Part shown: piece after piece, positions 34,685 through 46,000 of the stretch | Layout: each line of letters starts with the position of its first letter | Position numbering within the stretch: position 1 is the first letter of the stretch | DNA from: Limonium bicolor | Taxonomy: Eukaryota > Streptophyta > Magnoliopsida > Caryophyllales > Plumbaginaceae | DNA length: 64,000 nt | Assembly: GCA_023374045.1 (NCBI GenBank) | Contig: CM041777.1 | Span: 481,221,594 to 481,285,593 of the forward strand | Direction: 5' to 3' | Program-made: the position numbers and the translations under genes | The notes under the pieces: model-generated | The model's input: only the letters and a program-made list of their open reading frames with translations | Told to the model about the DNA's origin: nothing | The model's database searches: none

Positions 34685-36016
34685 GATGAGGATCGAAGAG
34701 GCAGAGTGGCTCTAGGTCCTAGAGAGTAGTTTACTTTTGAAGTACTTTGGATGTTTGCCCGGGTTGCGCCTGTGCACCCGTGGCGTATTATATACTTGTG
34801 GTGACGGTTTACAGTGAAGTATACAGTGAAGGATTTATGTAAATACTCGGTATTATATGTGTATATATATGGTTGTTAGTTCTATGCTCGGGAGTCTGAT
34901 CATCAGACCGGTACATTGTATTTATTCAGCCTTGTTAGCCACGTGGGTGGTTGACGGCATTGTAGCACAAAATCGTTTAGTTGTTTATTTTCCGCTGCGA
35001 TTCCAAGTATAGTTATGTGCGTAGTAGGGGTGTTACATTTTGTTTAAGGTACAACAAAGTTCGTATCCACAGGACTTGTTAACCCCTATCTAGGCTAATG
35101 ATAAAGCTTGTAAGTAAATGTTTGGCAAAGAGGCCGGCGAGGCTACCTATATCACAAACTTGCATACCTAATACACATAACTTGCTAACTATTGGTTTTG
35201 GCGTTTCTTGGGTCCCCCTGTACACGCAGGAGAAGTAAAGAAAATGCCCAAACTACCTACCAACAATATCCATACCGAAATACAACACCCTAAACTACCC
35301 ATATTGGCGATAGGTGTAGCATGGATGGAATTTGCACCCGTCTCCCACTTCATACCGACTGTCGAACAAACTCATAGATAAACCACGGGACCGAAACGAA
35401 TCCGCTTAACTTCTTAGAAACCTCACTTAGGCCCCCCATTACTAATCTAAACCCATTTAATTCAACGCGGAACTGCTCTATTCCAGCTAGCCCCGGGTCA
35501 AACCCGATACAAGAACTAAGCTCCCAAGTTCATTATTAAGTCCTTCCTTCGGGCCACTGTCAGTTCAAATCACAAAATCATCGAAAATCAGCGATCGTGT
35601 CACACCGTTTTCTCCCTTTCAGTCTCTAAACCAGTTCTCTTAGGGCGGTTATCTATGAATAACCATTTTGATAGACAATCCACATAACGTCTTAAATACA
35701 ATTAGGTACCGGCACCAAAACCAACCAATTTAACACATAACTTGATAATTTGGGTAAAACCCAAAACCTAATCCTCAAATCAACATGAGCAACAAGTTTA
35801 AGAATCAGAATACCCAATAATCATTTCATTAACGTCAAAGACTAAATAAAGCATAAAAATAAGTTTAAGATTCAACAATGGAGGGTTTTAGGGATTGGGG
35901 GCAAAGCATCCCAAAATCCCACAAAGCCAAGCACAAGGAAATACACAACCATTAAAGCCAAAAGAAGGAGAGGGAGAAGAAATAGCCATGGAGATTGAGG
36001 AAGAGCTTTAATGGAG

Positions 36017-36160
36017 GTGAGCCCTCTCCTCCTTTTTTTTCTCGATTCTTCTTCTTATTCTTCCTCTTTCTTCTTTGTTTCTTCTTCCTCTTTCTCTTGG
36101 GTTCTCCCCCCCTTTCTCTGTGTGTGGAATACCCCTCTTTCCTCTTCCTTTCCCCCCTTT
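36017..36160. repeat. Polypyrimidine tract
   Basis: About 140 bp are nearly all C and T on the plus strand (TCCTCC, TTCTTCTTCTT, CTTTCTCTT). In element orientation this is a GA-rich leader just downstream of the TATA-like motif. LTR1-3 have a shorter version (about 6140-6184 in LTR1). Confidence 0.6.
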
Positions 36161-36187
36161 TAAAATCTGATTTCTGGGCAAATTTTA

Positions 36188-36312
36188 CGACCGACTGAAC
36201 TTGCAAGTTCGGTCTAGGGTCGATCGATCGATTCCAGTAGCTTGCAAAAACGAGAATCTGGCAAAATTTCGACCCGACCGACCTTGCAAGGTCGGTCCTA
36301 AGGTCGGTCGGA
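36188..36312. repeat. GACCGACC cassette inside the family 2-like LTR
   Basis: There are two units. The second reads CCCGACCGACCTTGCAAG then CGGTCCTAAGGTCGGTCGG, matching LTR K 24184-24223 almost base for base. The linker also carries CGATTCCAG, as in K and G. The rest of this LTR is unrelated to family 1. Confidence 0.8.
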
Positions 36313-36567
36313 GTCAGGCTAACTTCAAAACATTGTATCTTCTTCGTTTTAACTCCGATTTTGGATCCGTTTGCGCCCACGCGTTCCTCTCTTCGTCTAC
36401 TTTACTCCTAGCTATGTTACTCTTCCTGTTTACACAATAAATGTGTAAACACCAATGAAACACAAAACTAGAGGAAAACAAGCTAGAGTTGAGAAATGAG
36501 CATGAAAAGTGTGTTGATTAAACATATGAAATACACCCCTAAAACATGCTCATTTGGACACTCATCA

Positions 36568-38412
36568 GTACATAAACTAGATGGTGGATAAGATTAAGAA
36601 GAAATGCAACGACCTAAACTTAACAGTTGAAATATTATGACATATGAGTTTCAAGTAACAAAGCGACTGTTTTAGAGAAACCCATAACAATAACTGTAGA
36701 AAACAAGGGTGAACTGTCGGGGTTACTTGTTATTTGGAAATACCAGATGTAGTTATTCATGGAGACTGACTTATAGTTTTAATACCGTTTAGATTATACT
36801 TCTGACAAGACGCTTGACGAGCTAGTGGACTACACGGAGCGTAGGATCTTGCTGATTCATACTCCACCGTAATACTATCAGGGTGAACGGTATGTAATGG
36901 GGTTTGATCCGAGTTTCCTAAGTTGCTCCTTGGGCTCGGATTTGGTTTGATATAACTTGTGTGTTATATGTGTGTGGTTACATGTATGTGTTAAAGTGTT
37001 AACTGCATTTATTATTATGCACGAGCGTCCTCGGGACTAACACTACGTCGACTATAGATCGACTTATATAAACATACATATGCGTTGTGATGACATGACG
37101 GTTACTTGATATAATACCATGATATTAATATTAAGTATATGGTAACCTAAGTAAAACACTTAGGAATGAGTCACGACATTGTCGGTCTCTAGAACATGGA
37201 TCTCGAACATGAATATAACCTAGATTACTTCTAGGTATGCGTGAGACCCATTAGGGAGCTAACTAATAATTATTCTCCATAAGACTAAGAGCAGATCTTA
37301 AAATTATGAGAGAGAGATGGTATGATGAGTTGAGGTGAGGAATCCGGGTAGTTTACGAACTACTGGTTGCGCATTTGTGATCACTGAGGGGTTTCCTAAT
37401 TGGATTCCGCTCCAGGTTATATCCAACGAGCCCAAACTGGATCGTGGATCAGGTGGCTACGGCCTTTTTATGGACGTCTTACGAGCATAAGTGAGTCAGG
37501 GGCCTCCGGACCTCTGGCGAAATGAGCACCTTTGTGTGACAGGAGGACTACTGTCCATGGTGAGGTTATCGGGTTGTCCTAACATGACGCCCTACTGATA
37601 TTAATTAAACATGGTTGGATGGAGCCTACAAGGCTAAGGTAAATTAAATATGAAAACTATACGCTACGGCGAATGTACATTGTACATATGGAGGGGCTTG
37701 AAAGCCAAACTAAAATAAATTGACAGTGGATGGTGAACGCTACGACGATTGTACATTGTACAATAGACTGTTTATACTCGATACGCGCGATACAAATGTT
37801 GTTTGAAATATTCTATGAGTGTTTGGATTGGATGGATGGTTAAATGTTTATGATATTTGGATGGTTTGGTTATGTATATTATACACGTTGTTACAGTATT
37901 GTATTATAACTGTAAAATGGTAAAGCATGAAACCGATCTAATAACAAGATGGTTAAAAACGAAGTGACCATTAGGGTCCAGCCCCGGCCATACTCAGCGT
38001 CTATCGCTGATACTACACCATTACAGGTTGTTGTCGTTGTCGGAGCTGAAGAGCAGGAACAGGGTAATTGGGGTTTCACTTTGTACCACCACACATAGAG
38101 TTGTGGTATAGCAATGAGGATGCTGAATTGTAATATGGTAAGGTTGTGTATTTTCAGGTTTGGGGTAGATGCTCACTTGTCGATGTTTATGGCTTATGGA
38201 CCTTAGTGATGTGTATAGGAGTTTTCTCGTTATCACGGCGGTTAGCAATTGTTATGTTGGAAGTTGGATGTAGTTGGCTTCGTTGCTTGCATGGGCGAGT
38301 AATGGCCGGTGACACCCGAGTGAGTTTTGTAATTGTTATTTATTTTCCGCTGCGAGACGTTTTATTTATTGCTACGTGGAGATTATATCGTGATTGTGAG
38401 AGGGTTGTTACA
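36568..38412 (+). mobile_element. Element F 5' LTR, truncated
   Basis: From 36573 it matches 46782-48626 of the F 3' LTR over about 1.84 kb with scattered indels and substitutions, ending TTGTTACA before the PBS. The first 3.7 kb expected from the 3' copy is missing and replaced by the family 2-like LTR. It holds two odd palindromes, ATGTACA-T-TGTACAT (37673-37687) and ATTGTACA-T-TGTACAAT (37748-37764), both kept in the 3' LTR, and the hairpin CAGCG / CGCTG (37995-38009). Confidence 0.85.
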
Positions 38413-38416
38413 AAAG

Positions 38417-38441
38417 TGGTATCAGAGCGGAGTACCGCTCT
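38417..38441 (+). promoter_or_regulatory. Element F PBS with overlapping hairpin
   Basis: TGGTATCAGAGC (38417-38428) is complementary to initiator-Met tRNA. AGAGCGG, loop AGTA, CCGCTCT (38424-38441) is a perfect 7-bp stem sharing five bases with the PBS. Against C and J the closing pair changes from A-T to G-C, a compensated change. Confidence 0.85.
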
Positions 38442-39276
38442 AATGACGAGAAAGTAGGATAAGACAGTGAGCTTAGGACTTGGGGAAATTACAGAAAAAC
38501 ATTTGTGAGTTATGAGACGATTCGTCTTAAAAGGATACTGTGTCTAGTAACACCAAATTGCGTGACATAATAGCCTTTAAGGCAACTTAATATCTATTGG
38601 TTGTGTACAGTAATTTACCGAGTATTTATGTGATATACTGTACTACAGATGTCTGGTGGAACTAGAGGGCGTGGTACTGTAGAGGTGGTGGAGGCGTGGG
38701 GAACCCCAGCATTCCAAGAGTTACTGAGACGGTTGCAGCCGTTCTTGCACAGCTGGGTACTCAGATAGGAGGAGCACTAGCCCACCCGCCACAGCCCAGG
38801 GAAACGAACTGGCTGAAGTCAGTTAGCGAGACCCGACCACCTACATATTCTGGGGAACCAGACCCCGTAGCTTGGAGTGTTACATTGTTGAACACGAGAA
38901 AGTATATGAAGCTTTACAGGTAACGGACGACAAGAAGGTCGCCATTGCTGCATTCCATCTGAAGGATGCAGCCAGCACTTGGTGGAGGTTGGTCAAGGAC
39001 CATCACCTGGCTACGCCCGACTTTTCGTGGGCTGCCTTTGTCGAATTGCTAAGAGGGAAGTATTACCCGCGCATCTCAAGCAGAAGAAGTGCCATGAGTT
39101 TGAGACATTGACCCAGGGAGGTCTTACGTGGATGAGTATTACGCTCGATTCATTGGTCTACAGGACTTCATCCCCGGTGTGGATTACTCAGAGACGTTAA
39201 GGTCGAGAAGTTTCGGGGAGGACTATTATTTCGCATCCAGATGGCGATGGGTGCTACCCTCTACACTACCATCCAG

Positions 39277-39355
39277 GTATTAACCTAAAAGCCATGAATT
39301 CTATACTTACTACATTACCAATTAACCATGTGAGAACTTATCAATGAGATTCCAG
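39277..39355 (+). other. Intron-like interval 1 in gag relic (79 nt)
   Basis: CCAG|GTATTAACC ... GAGATTCCAG|GAG. Removing it joins ..TTIQ to ECYDAASRTELML in phase 0. Left in, it gives an in-frame TAA after three codons and a +1 shift. It is AT-rich beside GC-richer coding sequence. Confidence 0.6.
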
Positions 39356-39494
39356 GAGTGTTATGATGCTGCCTCGAGGACTGAGCTAATGCTCCAGACT
39401 CGGGAAGAGACTCTCGGGGCCAAGAAGAGGAAGAACCCTGAGGGAGAGTCTGAGGGTGGAGGAGATCTCCAGGCGATGCCCAAAAGAAGGGAAG

Positions 39495-39566
39495 GTAAGG
39501 ACTTATCCCACTCTCAATTGTTATCATACTAAATACCTTATAAATGCTGACCCGAAACTTGAACAG
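39495..39566 (+). other. Intron-like interval 2 in gag relic (72 nt)
   Basis: GAAG|GTAAGGAC ... CTTGAACAG|G. It has a strong donor, a TACTAAAT and a CTGAC branch-point-like motif about 20 nt before the acceptor, and an in-frame TAA. After removal the downstream frame is off by one base, so either a later indel or a slightly different splice site is needed. Confidence 0.55.
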
Positions 39567-39685
39567 GAAATTCTTTCCAAAGAAAGGGCAGCAGGGTCAC
39601 CAGGGACCGAAGGGGGAAGAGCCCATCCTTCAGTTGACCGGCCCAGCTATAGATGCTCAGCCTTTGAGATCTGCACCTCCTAAGG

Positions 39686-39768
39686 GTGGAACACCTATCT
39701 CTTAAATTGAATTGTGACCTTAACCTTTATACTATCAGATTTAACTTAAACTTAAATACTACCATCAG
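39686..39768 (+). other. Intron-like interval 3 in gag relic (83 nt)
   Basis: TAAGG|GTGGAACACC ... CTACCATCAG|GC. It joins ..SAPPK to a GTGQPQR stretch just before the first zinc knuckle, in phase 1. Left in, it gives a TAA. The donor is weaker than in interval 2. AT-rich, with CTTAAAC / ACTTAAA branch-like motifs. Confidence 0.5.
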
Positions 39769-40338
39769 GCACCGGACAGCCCCAGCGCCACTTTACTGTA
39801 AGCGTTGTGGGAAGGACCATCCTGGGGTCGACTGCGAAGGCCGCAAAGTCGAGTGTCGGTGCTGCCACAAAGAGGGCCATAGGGATTCGAGTGCTGGATG
39901 AACCCAGAGAGCCGTAATTACAGGCCACCAAAGAATACTCAGAAGACCTCAGTTGGAGGATCTGGAGTACCACGAGGCGGTCAGGATGGCCAGACATCTA
40001 CTGATGCTGGAGCCTATAAAGGCAAAGGAGTAGATAGAGAGAGATGAGTACCCTGACTCCATGAGACCGCTGGTGGAAGACTTTTACTTACTATGTCATG
40101 TATTTACCTTGAATGTTAGAAGGAGCTATGTTATAAGTATGTGGGAGTGTGTCATTGACCACTCGCCTTTTGTGTAAGACTTTGGGATTAGTTGTGTGTA
40201 CTCAGTACCAAAAAGCTTTAAACCTGACGGATATATATATGAACAGGATGTTAATGCTTACATTATCATGTAGAAATACTCAAATGACGACGAGTCAATG
40301 AGACCGGGAATTACTGAACCAGAATTTCCACCTGCATG

Positions 40339-40418
40339 GCGCACTTGCTATTGCAAGCGCTATGACAAGATAACTACTGAAATTTCCATCTGCCTTGCGC
40401 ACTTGCTACAGCAAGTGC
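40339..40418. repeat. Two tandem copies of the palindromic stem-loop in F
   Basis: GCACTTGC, loop TATT, GCAAGCGC (about 40341-40360) and GCACTTGC, loop TACA, GCAAGTGC (40399-40418), each preceded by AATTTCCA-C-TGC-TGGCGC-like sequence about 60 bp apart. Elements A, C and J have one copy. Confidence 0.65.
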
Positions 40419-41727
40419 AGCGACAACAAATGCAACTACAACAACTACTACTTTTTAGTCTTTTATTATATGTATACCAAAAAAAAATGTGTTTTTCAAA
40501 TTTTCATAGAAACTTCAATTTAGAAACCTATACAACCTTGGAAGGACCGTTAGTCCAACCACTGCAACTGGAGAAATCACACAGCCACTGTGACTGTAAA
40601 CCACACCAGTTTAAATTGTTGGGAATATTTCAGACATGGATTATTAGCCAAATACCAACAGTGTATACCCGCATTTAATGCTAATCACTACCAGTGATAA
40701 ATGTTTAGTCCTTATGGACAAGCATACCCTCTGTAGATGCACCACCGTCAGTGAGGGTGGTTGGGAAGTGAAGAGCCAAGTTGCTCAAGCTATTGTGCAA
40801 TCTGCAATGCATCCAATTACATGGATGAGAGGACGAATATGAACTATGGATGAAATATGATTAGAAAAAAAAAACAAACAGGGAGAAAAGGAAAATGTGT
40901 TGTACTCAATGAGATCGAAAAAGGAGAAACGAGTTGCTATTATAGCACGAATTTACTTACACCGAGTTAAATAATACCGGTCTATGGCACGAATTACCAC
41001 GGATGCCACAAAGGCAATAGCACTTATTACAGGATAACTGATAACATGAACTATTAGACAAAAAAACCAAAAAGAAGACAAAAAAAAGAAGACAAAAAAA
41101 AAAGGATATATCATCAGAAGGAGATTGACAACAGAATACTTCACAATAACAGTGGACAGACATTACCAGTTTACTAAACGAGACATGGGACGACCGCACT
41201 CCGTTAGGAGCATGTGGGCCTGACAGACTTAGTTATGAGTTAGTCAGGTAAGTAGTAATGTATCAGTACGGTACCCCATGCAAGTAGACAAGTAGTGTTA
41301 GGAACACGAGAAGTAGTCAACTCCATTCTACGGACAGTAAGACGGATTACCTCGATGATGGATGAGAAGAGCCGCAGTTGAAACAACGGGCTAAAGAAAT
41401 CATGAACCTTCAACAGAGAGCAGTAGACAGTATACAGTAAAGACAAGGAAACCTTTCAAGGACGTGAACACTAAGGACAGGAAACTAAAAAGGAAAAAAA
41501 AAAAGAAAACTTATTATGGAAAAGTAATATGTAAAACCCTCAAAGGATCGAGCAAACTATTGCAATCCAGAGGAAATCTACCAGATGATATGGACATAAA
41601 CACGTGACTACGCGAGGATAAAAGACAAAGCTATATAATGGAAGATACCTTAAGCAAGGAACAGTGGATTTGGAATGTACCACTCACAGGATAATTCGCA
41701 CATCTTATCTGCTTGACTCATGAGATA

Positions 41728-41812
41728 TTAGCTGCTGAGAGTTTACGCCTCTGCACTATGTATGACTGAGTGTTTGGTATTGCACTTGTGCAGTTATTAA
41801 TCTAGTGGGAGT
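41728..41812 (+). other. Conserved block in element F
   Basis: Matches A 2297-2390: AGTTTACGCCTCTGCACT, TATGACTGAGTGTTTGGTAT and GCACTTGTGCAG are all kept. No open frame is shared with the other copies. Confidence 0.6.
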
Positions 41813-42323
41813 ACGGAAAGATGCAATGAATATCAACACGAGTGTGTAAAAAAAAAAGAACTACAACAGTGTGTTACTCCGGAACAAAACCACCAGGAGT
41901 CACGGATGACAATCATTATCTCTGTAGACATATAGGCTGGTATGTCTTCATGTTTTAAAGAAAAGTGCAAAGAGCACTAAGTACTACCAATAGCCAATGT
42001 CATATTACATCTCAAACTGTATGTCAGTGAGAGAAGACACGCATGTATGCTAGTGATCCAAACGAGTGGATTCACAGCAATGGAAAAAAAGGGGCACATT
42101 GAGCCTATGTTCATGGGTCTGCACCTCATACGGAGCGAGTGGGCCCATAAGAATGAACTTGGGAGAGAGCACAAATAGATTAGTGCCTCGCCTTTATGCA
42201 TTGTGGAGCCCCAGAAGGGCAAGAGTCATACCGTCTCTCTGATATGAGGATAATCCACGAGTTGGTAAACTCTTTGAGAGCCAGTATCCAGCGCTCCTTG
42301 TTAAGCGGCTGTTGTATACTTGT

Positions 42324-42361
42324 GGGGTACGGGGGGCGTAACCCTTTTTAAGGGGGGTAGA
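42324..42361 (+). promoter_or_regulatory. Element F internal hairpin plus polypurine tract
   Basis: GGGTACG ... CGTAACCC forms a stem with one bulged base around a G-rich loop, followed by CTTTTTAAGGGGGGTAGAG. The stem differs from the GATTACG / CGTAATC of A and J, but the fold is kept. Confidence 0.6.
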
Positions 42362-42372
42362 GCCTCTTGGCT

Positions 42373-42548
42373 GTGCACGTGTGTGCACTAAGTTTTGGTT
42401 GTTTAGTATGCATTGCATACAAAGAATTGGTGGTGTGCGGGGCATACGAGGTTTGTTTGTTTAGTATGCATGGCATACAGTGAATTATTTAGTATGCATG
42501 GCATACAGTGAATTGTTTTGTTGGTTATGGTTGGTACGCGGGGCGTGC
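42373..42548 (+). repeat. Element F hairpin array
   Basis: Six units: GTGCAC-gtgt-GTGCAC, GTATGCATTGCATAC, GTGTGCGGGGCATAC, GTATGCATGGCATAC twice and GTACGCGGGGCGTGC, with linkers such as AGTGAATT and TTTAGT. Several stem substitutions are matched on the other arm. The stems are unrelated to those in A and C, at the same location between the two PPTs. Confidence 0.7.
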
Positions 42549-42977
42549 ATTGTTTGGTTTGTTTGTGTGTGATGTACACTGTATGTATGTATCTTATGAG
42601 ATACTTGTTTGAATGTTGTGTTTACACCATGAGTGTGGTACTTTTTTCTTAAGCTATTGGTGATATGTATTCATATTTCTTTATAGAATGATTACATATG
42701 GTATCGCCTAGATACGAAATGAATCATTAGATATGGAATGTGGAACAATGGAATTTTATGGACACCTCAAGAAGGTTGTCAGGATTTGTAGAACTGATAG
42801 GAAATGATTGTGCTGATGGATCACCTATATCCATATATGATTGAACTAACGCCACAAAGTGATGGCTATGTGCTGTATAAGCGCAACACGATGTATGTAA
42901 ATGATATATCACATAGATATACATTATGGGAATAATGGGTAGTTATACATTTATATATACTTACCTACTTGATTAAG

Positions 42978-43012
42978 AGACTTCGGGACGAAGTCTTTTA
43001 AGGGGGGTAGAT
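42978..43012 (+). promoter_or_regulatory. Element F 3' hairpin plus polypurine tract
   Basis: AGACTTCG, loop GGA, CGAAGTCT (42978-42996), then TTTAAGGGGGGTAGAT, ending where the LTR starts at 43013. Perfect 8-bp stem. The outer pairs differ from A and C and are compensated. Confidence 0.8.
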
Positions 43013-46000
43013 TGAAATACCCCAAATAATTAAACATGGATTAAATATCTAATTACATTAATTAAGGCCTAAACATGCCTTAAAAGTCAACTGAGAACAA
43101 CAGTGGTCAACACAAAACAAGATGTTGCACCCTTTGACTGATTAGGGTAAACGGATACCCAAATGAACTACTTAGGACCTAAAAATTGTCCTAAGTATTC
43201 CTAACATATATTAACACATAAACAATTACAATCGTTGGACAACACTCCAACACAAATAACAAGCGTTTCATGCTTCAGGTCAAAAAGGGCAAAAATGTGC
43301 TCTAAGAATACCTTAAAGTCTAATGACCTCTAAATGATATAAAATTGGATACCATGATCAAATATCATGTAAGGAACACAAAAAAACCGTTTCCAAAGAA
43401 AAACCAAGCTCAGAAACTCCTTGAGACACAAAATGTGCACTAAAACTCCTTAAAGCACGTTTTTGTGTAATTGCCTTCTAAATTGGTTTTAAATTGGCTA
43501 AAAGGTTATAATTACCTTTAAACATGATAAAATATCATATTATATCATCTTAGGAATTTAATTCCAGAAATTTACGTTTTTACAAATTAATATTAAAAAT
43601 TAATAAAACCCTAAAGTGGGCCCGTTTGGGTCAACATTGACTAAGTTGGTCAATGTTGACCATTGACCACGAATTGAACCACATAAAATCGGTTGGTCAA
43701 GTCTCTTAACAGACCATGAGACAAATCCAATGTGACAATTATTTATTCCTCTTTACTTTTGCATAAAATAAGGAAAAAGCATACTTTAACTTATAAAACA
43801 AAAAAGGTTGTCTACCACTTCCCTTACCGCATGTGAGGCCAGCCGATTGAGATCCTTTCCTTTCCCTTGTTACACGGTGCTCCAAGTAGTACAAGACAAA
43901 CCTAGTGCCTCACCTTACACTTATTTGATTAAAGTCACATTATTTACTCCATTTTGAATCAAATTGGAACCAATCATTCACCCACCTTCTCTAACATGGC
44001 CGGTTGCCCTCTTGCTTGTCTCCACTGATTGAGCCTTCAATAATCAACACCAATCAATTAGTAATGAGTCATCAAATCATTAATGACATAAAATAAGGAA
44101 AAATGTGCTTTAAGGCAAATTTAGGTCATTCTCTTTCATTTCTCCTATTCAGCCGAGTTTGCTCCTTCCTTGAGCTCTCTTTGGCTCCTCTTGACCGAAG
44201 GTAAGTGTTCCAAGCTCCATTGGAGAGAGCTCAAGCTCTAGGTGTAAGCTCCTAAGGCATAAAAAGCCCATTTTCTTCATCTTTCTTTCCTTTTTCCATT
44301 GATCTACACTCCAACCTTTTCTATACATCTATGTAGAGTGATTTGGAGGTTAAAGGAAGAATAAATTTCGGCCATAACCAGATCTAAGGAGGAAAGTTCA
44401 AGTCTTGACCATTTAAGGTAAAAATGTGCTCTAAGCACACACCTCTTCTTCCTTGTGAATTTCGGTTGTAAACCTTGGTTCCCTAGCCTTATTTTCTTCT
44501 CCTTTTCATGTGGATTCAGTTGGTATACCAAGATCTACAAGGAGTATCTAGATCCAAGCCAAAAACACCATTTTTGGCATCTTAAACAAGGTAAAACTTA
44601 GCTATCTTCCAAGCTAGTTACCCATGGTTTTGTACCTTGTTATTAAGAGTGTTTTGATACTCTTTCTTTCTGGCAAAAAATAGGGCCGAGATCTCACTCC
44701 AACAAATTTGGAGATTTAAGGTAAAAATCCATGATTTTCATGACTTAAATTACTTCTCATGGTTAGCTCATGTGTGGAGTTTAATCATGTCTTGTTTTCT
44801 ACATGAAGACAAGTAAATCAAGCTGTGGAGAATTTCTCCTTAAGGTGGCGAACCAAACAAGGCTCTACCTAAGTTAAATCAAGGTATGAATCACTTAAAC
44901 ATTAACTTTGCTAAGTTAATATGTTCTTAAGCTACTTCTAATTAAATTATCGTGAGGGAACATGGTGATTTGGTCATGTTTGACCTTAAAATGATTAAGG
45001 AATGGTTTATATATTTTAAACTAATTAAACAAGCATAATTGTCAAATTTAAGACATTATGTGGAAGTTGGTAATTAAATGGAAAATATATGGTGAGGCCG
45101 AGATTTATATGTATTTTGGGACATTTATGTGTAATTTATTTTGTGAGCAAATGTTTGTAATAAGGCCATGTACTTTAGGCCATTTTATTTATGCATTTAC
45201 AAGCTTTTAATTAAGTTTAAGTGGTATAAATGCATTACCGAAAATAAATGGGGTATTAGGTGTAATTAAGTTAAATTTAGGGGCTTTATAAAAATAAGGC
45301 CAAAATTTGAGGTTAAAAAGGATTTAAAATAAAGTTTATAAGATTATATAAAGTTTTGGGGTGAAATGGTGATTTCTAGAAAGTTTGGGTGCAAACCGTA
45401 ATTATAAGAAATTAATGGTTAAGGAAATATTAAGGTGGTCAACCTTGACCATATGCTAGGTTTTGACCAAAATAAATAAGTTAGATAACTTATTTAAGGT
45501 TTATAATAAGACAAGTATTTGATGGTAACAATTGTATAACATATGTGGTAAATATGTATTACCGAAAAGTAAGGGTGTATAATGGTATTATAAACACCAT
45601 GGGCTAATAGGAATTTTTAGGAATTTATTGGGTTGTTTTGGAATTAAAATGAACTATATATGTATAATATATAGTTATTATGTCATTATGACACTTTGGA
45701 GAAATATAGGTGGTGGAAATGCGAAAAACCGAAAGTATATGGGTTAATAAGGTAATAATAACCCTTTGGAGAAATTTGGAGAGTTTTAGAATTATATAAG
45801 GGTATTTATTAAGATATATGTATAAATATAGTTTTAATGATATGGTAAAACTATATGTTATAAATAGGGCCAAATGGCAATTAAAGAATAGCACAAGGGC
45901 TGTTCGAGATTTACAAAAAACAATAACCATAGGTTATACTCTTTTATAAGTTGGAAATGTTATATTAAATGGTATATATAACATGGTAAAAAGAAAGGGG

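Larger units (their letters stand above)
32005..35037 (+). mobile_element. Family 1 LTR E, lacking its start
   Basis: It reads on the plus strand and ends GGGGTGTTACA at 35037. The first 1.3 kb matches LTR D (48785-50170) inverted. It holds a GACCGACCC cassette (33375-33705), a CCGGTTTACACCGG palindrome near 33946 and the twin hairpin (34639-34684). No internal region follows directly, so it may be a solo LTR or a remnant. Confidence 0.75.
35041..36567 (-). mobile_element. Second family 2-like LTR, apparently solo
   Basis: The right 230 bp match the U3 end of LTR1-3 (GCTCATTTGGACACTCATCA against GCTCATTTAGACACTTATCA, and ACTAGAGGAAAA). The left end holds the TACAACAAAGTTCGTATCCAC block of the LTR1 start. 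About 1.5 kb long, no internal region. Flanks give at best a 4-of-5 duplication (TTACA / GTACA), and the left boundary is uncertain by a few bases. A TATA-like TTTTAAAAG lies near 36160 on the minus strand. It abuts the ends of two different family 1 LTRs. Confidence 0.7.
38641..40047 (+). pseudogene. Ty3/gypsy gag relic with intron-like gaps
   Basis: Fragments in shifting frames form a gag of Tekay/Del type. The N-terminal part ends in PPTYSGEPDPVAW. The capsid-like core (about 38905-39065) has KVAIAAFHLKDAASTWW, as in the Retrotrans_gag family. Next come EFETLTQGG and FIGLQDFIPGVDYSETL, a charged KKRKNPEGE linker, and zinc knuckles. Knuckle 1 is CX2CX3HX4C near 39797-39835. Knuckle 2 has CX2CX4H but lacks the last cysteine. 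A short KGKGVD tail ends at a stop (40045-40047). Apparent 1-base shifts occur near 38690, 38875, 39070, 39122, 39215 and around 39785. Three short AT-rich GT-AG intervals interrupt the coding sequence. No protease follows. Confidence 0.75.
38413..43012 (+). mobile_element. Element F internal region
   Basis: This 4.6-kb internal domain has, in order, PBS, gag relic (38641-40047), paired palindromic stem-loops (40341-40418), the conserved block (41728-41812), internal hairpin-PPT (42324-42361), hairpin array (42373-42548) and 3' hairpin-PPT (42978-43012). The 40300-43012 half follows A, C and J. The gag half is unique to F here. No pol motifs are seen. Confidence 0.8.

Noticed and set aside
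35952..36380. 142-residue minus-strand frame rich in K, R and E
   Set aside because: It is produced by the polypyrimidine tract and the GACCGACC cassette. No homologous frame exists in LTR1-3.
35036..36572. TTACA / GTACA as a target duplication of the second family 2-like LTR
   Set aside because: Only four of five bases match, the left boundary is uncertain, and the two flanks are different LTRs, so it is not convincing.
40048..42300. Degraded pol in the second half of element F
   Set aside because: No protease DSGA, reverse transcriptase YxDD or integrase zinc motif can be read in any frame, and the region aligns to the non-coding internal domains of A, C and J. A profile search could still find traces.
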